Below are positions 56,790-64,000 of a stretch of DNA of 64,000 bases, one piece after another. The first letter of the stretch is position 1. Each line of letters opens with the position of its first letter. Source of the DNA: Isoetes taiwanensis (taxonomy: Eukaryota > Streptophyta > Lycopodiopsida > Isoetales > Isoetaceae). The notes under the pieces were generated by a model. That model had not been told where the DNA came from and did not search any database. It saw nothing but the letters and a program-made list of their open reading frames with translations. Location: positions 26,899,299-26,963,298 of the forward strand of contig JAJEKV010000002.1 in NCBI GenBank assembly GCA_021234155.1, written 5' to 3'. The translations under genes were made by a program, and so were the position numbers.

Positions 56790-57468
56790 TTAAGGCCAAT
56801 TTGTTCTTTCTCAAATGATGCCCTATGTTCATAGTTGTTGCACTTACTTTTATGCAATCTATTGTAGCGTGCAAAATTAAATGCGGTCCAGGAAAAAACA
56901 CGAACAGCATATCTGCAGTACAGCGGGCAAGCTTTAATAGGATCAGAGAAAAATAAGCATCAGTCCTTTTGTAGAACATGGTCCAACAATTCATGTCAGT
57001 GAAGCAAAAGAGTATGAAACGAATATTCCCTGTGCTCCTAGTATGACCGCCACAGTCAAATGGCATACCCTTATTGTTCGCCAAAGACTTCTTTACACAA
57101 AATATCTGGTGTGGCAAAAGAAGTTAGAGATTTGGTACCACGTAATGTGCCATGCTCTGATGAATATACAACGCACAAATGTATGTCCCAGTAGTGAGTA
57201 GTCCATATGCAGGATGATGCTTCTGGCAAATCAATAAAGCATGGTAAACTTGTCTAGAGATCCAATCCATTGAGAAGAGCACCTATATTTCTTATTTACG
57301 AGAACCAGACTAAATACATGATTTGCCTCCCAAAGTTGTGGTATGCATACAAAATGAAGCAATACCTATCCTGATATACTTTTGGTCGTATAATTAACAG
57401 ACCTTTCAGGTATATTAGTCCCAAAAGTTTCAGCCAGCAATGAGCAATGGTACACACAATGATAAGTT
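56790..57468. other. region upstream of the PPR gene
   Basis: No gene recognised. A minus-strand 110-codon open frame (57117-56785) ends just before the PPR start but shows no motif. It could be untranslated leader. No TATA box is convincing. Confidence 0.35.
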
Positions 57469-57510
57469 ATGCAATGCAATGCAATGCAATGCAATGCAAG
57501 GCAAGGCAAC
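57469..57510. repeat. (ATGCA)n microsatellite
   Basis: About six ATGCA units followed by two AGGCA variants. Confidence 0.9.
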
Positions 57511-58078
57511 GGGAACAACATTCCAATAATGCCGCTTTCTGGCAAGCTTTAGTTATCATTAAAATGAGCTTTTTATACCCAACAATTCAAGTGATTGAAC
57601 GCAGTGAAAAGGAAGTGGATGATACATAAATGAAATTGACAGAAATGTCCCTGCCTATTTTGGATGAGCTCACCACATAGTCGACTTGTTGCTAAAATGG
57701 CATTGGAAAGGAAAATTCTCAAGAACCCTTACTCTGGACATAGCATTTAGTAAAGTCTGTTTAATTTCACCTTCTGGATACGTACCAATTAACCAGCCCA
57801 TCTAAACGATAATTTCAGCTTTTACTAAAGCTCCAAGCCGATCTCTAAGTTGCCGTGGTTATGGATAGCTTGCAATAGTTTTTCAAATTGAAATATCTGA
57901 GCAGCAGCTCATGCATATTCAAAAGCCCTAGCCCTCGTGGCTAGACCACATCACTGAGGTTAGGGGTTATATTATCACCATCTAGTAAACTCTACTAACG
58001 TGGAAATTTAGAAAACTAGCAGTAGACTAGTGTTGGAGAAGAAGCAGGGAGGGTAGTGAAAGGGAAAAAATAAAAGAA
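57511..58078. other. no gene recognised
   Basis: Nothing supported in this stretch. Confidence 0.4.
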
Positions 58079-58196
58079 CAAAACAAGAAGTATTGATTAT
58101 TAGAGACTATGAGAAGGTGGGTAGTGCAGTCATAAAATTCATGCAAAACAAGAAGTATTGATTATTAGAGACTATGAGAAAGTGGGTAATGCAAAT
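58079..58196. repeat. 65-bp tandem duplication
   Basis: CAAAACAAGAAGTATTGATT begins units at 58079 and 58144; the second is about 53 bp long and ends at the A-rich edge of the SINE-like element. Confidence 0.85.
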
Positions 58197-58199
58197 ATA

Positions 58200-58453
58200 A
58201 AAAAAATTTGGGTTGAGTAAATCCTAAGGCATTTATTGGCTCCCCATTTGGACTTGATTCCGTGGGGGTATTTAGGAATAGGGGTATTAGACTTGTGGTT
58301 TCTAAGATGCACACCTATTCCACAAGTCGAATACCCCCAAAGTTAAAACTTATTCCACAAGTCGAATACCCCCAAAGTTAAAAAAATGTTACAAGATGGG
58401 CTCGAATTCGCACAAGGAAGTTGAAAACCAAATGAACTAACCATCTACGCTAC
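58200..58453 (-). mobile_element. tRNA-derived SINE-like element
   Basis: On the minus strand, TAGCGTAGATGGTTAG (A box, about 58452-58437) is followed about 30 bases on by GCGAATTCGAGCC (B box, 58411-58399). This is the split promoter of a tRNA-like head. The body contains a duplicated GGGGGTATTCGACTTGTGG and ends in a T/A-rich stretch near 58200. The head is similar in layout to that of the insertion at 19310-19734, but the body differs. Target duplications are not clear. Confidence 0.5.
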
Positions 58454-61400
58454 ATAACATTACTACAATATAATTGATTCTCATATTGTAATCAATACAT
58501 GTATAATTATTATGGGAAAGATTCTTTAGACATATTCTAAGGCTGATGCCTCTTCCTAGATTCGACACGTATTCTAAGGAAAAAAATAGGGATAGAAAAA
58601 AAAAAAAGCAAGGAAAATAGAATTGAAAGGAAACATTGCGATCTCCTTCGCCATGGCATACAGAAACCAGAAATCCAGCAGAGAATCTAGCTACTCGTGG
58701 ATGGCCGAGAATATGATTCAGTCTCATCTGATTCTGGCGTGGTTGCTGTAAGCGACATCCATATGGATCTAATTGGGTCTGACAGGTGGAACGATCCCAG
58801 ATGCTAGAATCCGAGCCACTTGCATGTGTGAGTATAAATAAGAGGTGTGGCTTTTGCTTTGGCATTCATCATTTGGTTTAGAGGTACGCTTGGATGCTCT
58901 CAGACACTTCTTTTTGTCCTTCTGTTTGTATTTTGCAAGGAGGATAGAAGATGATTTAGGCTGCTTATTGTTGCTGTAATTGTGCATTCAGAATTTTCAA
59001 TGTCACTGCGCAATCTTGCATTGTGCTTCAAGATAGAATTTTTAGGATAGAACTGCCCTCTTGTGGAAAAAAGTCGCCTTAAAAGGGGCTTTCTTGCTCC
59101 AAATCCGCCACAAGGATACGCAGCCTAAAATTGTCTTATCTAGGATCTCATTGAATTTTTTTAAATGATCTTGGTTATATAAAATGGGCACACTTTGCTA
59201 AAATAAACCTAGCTGATGCGCATCATGTCCAAGAATAAAACATGATGCTCCAAAACTCGAAGCACACAATGTCTATCCAAAACTCCGCACTATTTCCGCT
59301 TTGAATTTTCTTTTATTGCATTCACACGGGGTATGTGGAGCCAAGAGGTTTGGAACTTCATCAATGAACTAAATAGTCCAAATAGATTGTGAAATAGGAA
59401 GGATCTTGGGCATTATTTAAAGGACTGAAACCAAGTGTAATGTTTCACGCCCAAAGAGCTTGCAATACGCATCAGACATGGAAAATGGCTTCATCATGAA
59501 GTCTCCGCCGCTGAAGGTTATGTGCCCTTGCAGCCTACAATGCAGCTTCATGTATACCAAAGATTATATCTATAATAAATTCAGCTTGATTGATGTATGT
59601 TCATCATTAGACTCATATTTTATGAGCTTAGAATCAATTACATCAATTTAAAGAATTCTTCTCAGCATTTTTTTCGTGAGGGCACTCATGCTTATTAATG
59701 ACCACCATTTCTTAATCACCCGCAAAAGGAGCAGTCCAAAGGTAACCGTGAATCATGGGAAGGAAAGGTCATGGATCCTATTAGAAGCCTCTTTTTTGCA
59801 TGTTAAAGATGTCCGTGAGATTGTCTCTATTGTTAATTTCTATGCCATGGGGCCCGAATGAAAGGAATTTCTTGCCTTTGGCAGATTCTACTTTAGGTTT
59901 TGACTGCCTCGCACTCGTGCATCACCTACCAAGATGCCGCTGACATATAGCTCCTTCACATTCAGCTACAACAATGGCTTAATTCGTGAGGTTTGCATTA
60001 CATTTTTGCATTTAACGAAATATCCCCGCCCCAGCTTCTTCACCATCGCTTCTCCCGCCTCGATATGTGTAAAGGATATGGAACATTTTTCAATAAGCCT
60101 TCGAGCAACCGACAAGGGTCAAATTGGTAGCAAATCGAAGCTTTTTATTGCACTCGTCGCCAGATTGATAAGTAAATATACTTTTGAACTCAATGTTAAG
60201 CAAATATACTTTTGAACTCAATGTTTATTGCTTTGGTTTACATGCGATTCCCTTTGCCATAATCTGTTGCTTTATGCGTGCATAATTCGATTGTAAAGTT
60301 TTGATTTTGCATAGTGATGCCTTACGTAAAATAAATAACAATACAGAGTTTGATTTTGCGAGTGATGTCTCGTGAGTGACCGTGATACATCTCTAACTTG
60401 CAAAAAGCCACCGTGATACATCTCTCGCTTGGAAAAAAAATAGATTTGAAGCAGCTTTTAGCTTTGTACAGATGCATCAAGGGTAATAAGCCTTGTGCCA
60501 CATATCGCATCCAAAGTCGTAGTGGCCGCACTAGCATTGATGTTTCTGTTCGATAAGAAGACTGCATGATGCTGGACTGATATAATGTGGTGAAATACTT
60601 TTGCGCAGAGCCGCATGAACCTTTCTAAGGTTGAACATGCTTATGCTTCCAATGTTTTTCGGAGTTCATGCTTCCATAGCTTGCTTTTATGTCGCCTTTA
60701 GATTGTTAGATAGCAAATGCATATTTCGACATGATTATAATGCATATTAAAACATTTTCATCCTGTCTACTAGAACGATAACTGTAGCTACATGGTTAAT
60801 TCGCATGTGAACTTAGTTAGATGTTACAGAAAAGAGGGTTTCCAGAAAAGTCTCGGCTTCCAGAAAGGAGATTTGAGTGATGTTGAAGTGGATTTAAAGA
60901 CTATGATCTTACTTCATTATCGCTTTTGGCTATTTTGTTTGGTCGATGAAATTTTTGTGGGCCCCCACCGCCACGATTCTATTGATTGCATATGCACCAA
61001 AGAATAAGCTGGTATGTTTTTTGTGGTGCAAGCCTCCCTTAACTCAAGTAAAGGTGGAAGTGATTGGCATACAATACAAAATTTTTTAGCATGATTTTTT
61101 AAGTTGGAATTGTGAGGACTTCTGCAATGTGTACATGTGGAAACAAAAGCTTTCAAATTCGTCCATCCTCAAAAATTGGCAAAGCATTTTTTTTTTTTGT
61201 TTAATCTCTATGTTGGTTTAATTTTCCTTCCCATTGTAAAAAGATATTCTGAAAATTTGTTGATAAAGAGTAGAGTATGTTGTAAAAAGTAATACTAACT
61301 TTTGCATATCTTAAAGAAGCACCCTTAAAATGAAGGAAGATTGAACTTTGTTGAGATCATTCCACATTTCTAGGGCAAGTAAATAGGCGTAATGCAAATG

Positions 61401-61690
61401 TAATGCGAATTGGAAGTAGCAAAAAGAAGTTCGATGTAAGATTACATGCAAATTCATTAGTGTGATAGGCATCCGTGAGAGAGGCATAGTGCCTTGATTG
61501 TGGCAAATATATTGAAAGTGTACTTTTTATAGGTTAGATGCAAACTCTGTTGTAATATGATGTGATGTGGAACGAGAAGGGGGAGGGGTTGCAAAATCTA
61601 CAAGTTTTGGGCTGGCCATTTGCCATTCTTATCAGAAATGATCTGAAATTTTTCAAGAACTCACACCCCTTTACCTTGATGGAAAAAAAA
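58454..61690. other. no gene recognised
   Basis: Only short frames without motif; a short direct repeat ATACTTTTGAACTCAATGTT occurs at 60178 and 60205. The rest is AT-rich intergenic sequence. Confidence 0.4.
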
Positions 61691-61693
61691 GAA

Positions 61694-61773
61694 GAGGAGA
61701 AGGAGCATTTTTAACATCCAGAACGGACTAATTGAGGAGAAGGAGCATTTTTAACATCCAGAACGGACTAATT
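61694..61773. repeat. perfect 40-bp tandem duplication
   Basis: GAGGAGAAGGAGCATTTTTA begins units at 61694 and 61734; the two copies are identical, suggesting a recent event. Confidence 0.9.
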
Positions 61774-61807
61774 GATTTATAGGAGATGTATAAAACACTA
61801 GGAGCGC

Positions 61808-61928
<121 letters not shown>

Positions 61929-62925
61929 GGGTCCCTCCATTCATCTTACATTCGGTATGTCATGAAGTAGGGTGACGTCGCGAGCGCTTCCCCGTGTGGG
62001 TAAACAAGGAGGTGGAAAAGAGAATGTTTAATGGGCCCTTGCGTCCCTTGAGATAAATTTCTTTGTAAACTATAACAATTATGGACTCACAGATTCACCG
62101 CAGTTTTTTGGGATCCAACCCCCTTTCGGGAGCCAATATTTCGCTCGGAGTAAATCACAGATAACGTTGTAGCCACGCCACAAGAACATCCAATTTTATT
62201 ATTAGATGGGAAGAAGTTTTTGAGGTGATATAGTTTCTTATAAAATTGGGCACGCAATATTGTGCGTAGGTGAGGGACATACATGAGGTACTTTAAAGAC
62301 ATTGATGTAATGTGTAATACAAGCAAATGAAAATGGAAAATGTTGTTTTTTTTATTTTGCGATGGATAAAATGAGAATTAATGTTGGAACACCTTATTTA
62401 TCATTTTGAATACATGAACAATTTGTAACATGATCTAGGCAATTTTTTTGGATTGGTGGTATGCCGTGTAAGAACTACTAAAAGTATTAAGACGTAAAAT
62501 TTTAAATGCAAATGTTGTTCGATCATCTTCTTTTCTTGAATAGAAAACATTTAGCCATAAATGTTTTCTCGACTATGCAAAGGCGTGAAGGCACATAAAG
62601 ACCTAGCGAGCTTCTCTTGCATTGAGAGTGGTCGCTTAGAGTCAAGCATCGATAAAGAATAAGCCATAAGTAAGTCTAGAAGATATAATTTCATTCTTTA
62701 CCTAGAATGTAACCCTAATGCATTGCTGCCATTTATGTAGATATCCATGCCATGAGAGTTATATTTTCTTTTATAGAAGGTAATATTCCTCCCTTTGTGC
62801 ATAAATTGGCATTATACATACTTGAGGTTCTAGATGAGCGTTTTCAATTATTGAGCCCTCAGTAGTCATCATGGCCTATTTATATTTTCTTCTTGCTTGT
62901 CTAGTATCATCGTTACTGCAAAGCT
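61929..62925. other. no gene recognised
   Basis: No coding or repeat structure supported. Confidence 0.4.
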
Positions 62926-63045
62926 TTTTCCCTTGAAAATCTTTTGAGGCAGGGGTTTTTTAATCCTAGTAGTAAAGGTTGTACTAGGCTATTGTATGGG
63001 TCCCATGGCCTCTTGATCTTAGTGGACGTTAAAAAATTGATTCTA
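62926..63045 (+). mobile_element. solo LINE-type 3' tail
   Basis: It shares GGGTTTTTTAATCCTAGTA, GGTTGTACTAGGC and GGGTCCCATGGCCTCTTG with the tail of the LINE end at 1254-1372. It ends TTGATTCTATTCTACTC. No ORF2 sequence precedes it, so it is a very short 5'-truncated copy or a SINE sharing the LINE tail. Confidence 0.6.
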
Positions 63046-63244
63046 TTCTACTCTATTGTTGCCATGTGACAGAATTTGATCTATTGTATCTTCTGCTATA
63101 ACTAAGATGCAGCTCGAGCTTTGAAGTTGTTGTACCCTTGCAGAGAGTGCCAGGAAGACGTGATCAGAATTAGATAGTATCTGCACTGGATATCATTCAA
63201 GATTTCGTGTTGTACACTCCATTTCACAGTTTAATATAAATATA

Positions 63245-63312
63245 TAGCATAATAACAACCAACACATCACTACAATCAACATCAATTAACATTGCATCCA
63301 ACACATTTAACA
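63245..63312. repeat. remnant of the foldback-element arm
   Basis: ATAACAACCAACACATCACT and TTAACATTGCATCCAACACA resemble the left arm of the element at 28724-28912 in the same order. It is a partial second copy of that family. Confidence 0.5.
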
Positions 63313-64000
63313 CTAGAGTTGTCCCGTGATGGACCATAAATGATTCATTTGTACAGTTCACTTTAAAATTCATATAAAATCAATGGCATAAAATTCAGTT
63401 AAACCCTTTCTACATGTTAATATATGGCAGTCACGTTGCATAGGAAAAATAGTTAAAATTGCATATACCCCTAACATTGAAAGTTATGCTTAGGTAAATC
63501 AAGGGGGGTCAGGTCCAGTTTGCTTCATGTTTACATAATGTAAAATTGTCTCAACGAAAGGATTTTTTTGATTTTTTTCATTATAATGGTATTTTTTTTA
63601 TACGAGATAAGGATGAATACACAAAAAACCTTGTTCCATTCTGAAGTCTACAAAGGAAGATATAGTCAGTCAAACCTGACAGAGTCAAAATAGTTTTCTG
63701 TTTTCTGTGGACCAATAATGGTTCCCAAAAGGGTGTTTCAATTAAAATTCTACAACTTTTGCATGAAAGCGATTTCTTCAAATTTGGTATATAAATAGTT
63801 GACTAATTGCTTCATGCATAAAAAATATTTGTTGGCCTGTAATTTGAAGGTTCAGCTTTGACATATAGTAACAATTTTAAGTGACCTTTAATTGATGTTT
63901 ATTTTGTTATATTTGAAGGAAATTTATTGAAATTGTATGTCATTGAAACAATCATATATGAATGCTTATATGGACATGAAACCAATGAAAAAACAAGTAA
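63313..64000. other. no gene recognised
   Basis: AT-rich sequence without supported features. Confidence 0.4.

Overview
The window is nuclear DNA of a land plant. It shows GT-AG introns, a 101-residue-period PLS-class PPR gene, a plant-type enoyl-CoA hydratase/isomerase gene, trihelix-factor debris and dense Ty1/copia, Ty3/gypsy, LINE, SINE and Helitron material. Gene density is very low: two convincingly intact genes in 64 kb. This, with the AT-rich transposon-choked background and pogo-type transposase debris, suggests a large repeat-rich genome. I favour a fern or other seed-free plant, but that is inference, not proof.

Layout. 0.65-2.2 kb: 5'-truncated LINE end and exon-like pieces of an unidentified host gene. 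2.17-8.45 kb: a 6.3-kb non-autonomous Helitron with canonical ends (hairpin + CTAG at one end, TC at the other, A|T target). It carries broken pieces of at least two unrelated host genes in opposite orientations. 8.5-13 kb: duplicated host exon, LINE scraps, tandem repeats and a copia RT scrap. 13.1-14.2 kb: a trihelix/MYB-like transcription factor pseudogene with three in-frame stops. 14.39-23.45 kb: a full-length but frameshifted Ty1/copia element (815/813-bp LTRs, TTTAT target duplication) that was later hit by a 391-bp tRNA-derived retroposon in its RNase H region and by a 2.67-kb two-unit composite insertion of unclear class in its 3' LTR. 23.5-33.4 kb: Ty3/gypsy RT-RNase H and integrase-end remnants, minisatellites and a ~560-bp foldback element. 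33.46-38.93 kb: a second, older copia element on the minus strand (GTTTC target duplication). 39-47 kb: no gene recognised; slightly GC-richer, with recurring ATCGCG/CGCGAT palindromes. 48.2-49.9 kb: pogo/Tigger-like DDE transposase pseudogene. 50.9-53.05 kb: intact four-exon enoyl-CoA hydratase/isomerase gene. 54.28-56.77 kb: intact single-exon PPR gene facing it. 57-64 kb: SINE, microsatellites, LINE tail and otherwise featureless DNA.

The two living genes are tail to tail, about 1.2 kb apart, with no evident functional link: one is a crotonase-fold acyl-CoA enzyme, the other a probable organellar RNA-binding protein. Everything else is a layered record of transposition. The clearest layers are host duplication followed by Helitron insertion, and copia insertion followed by retroposon and composite insertions.
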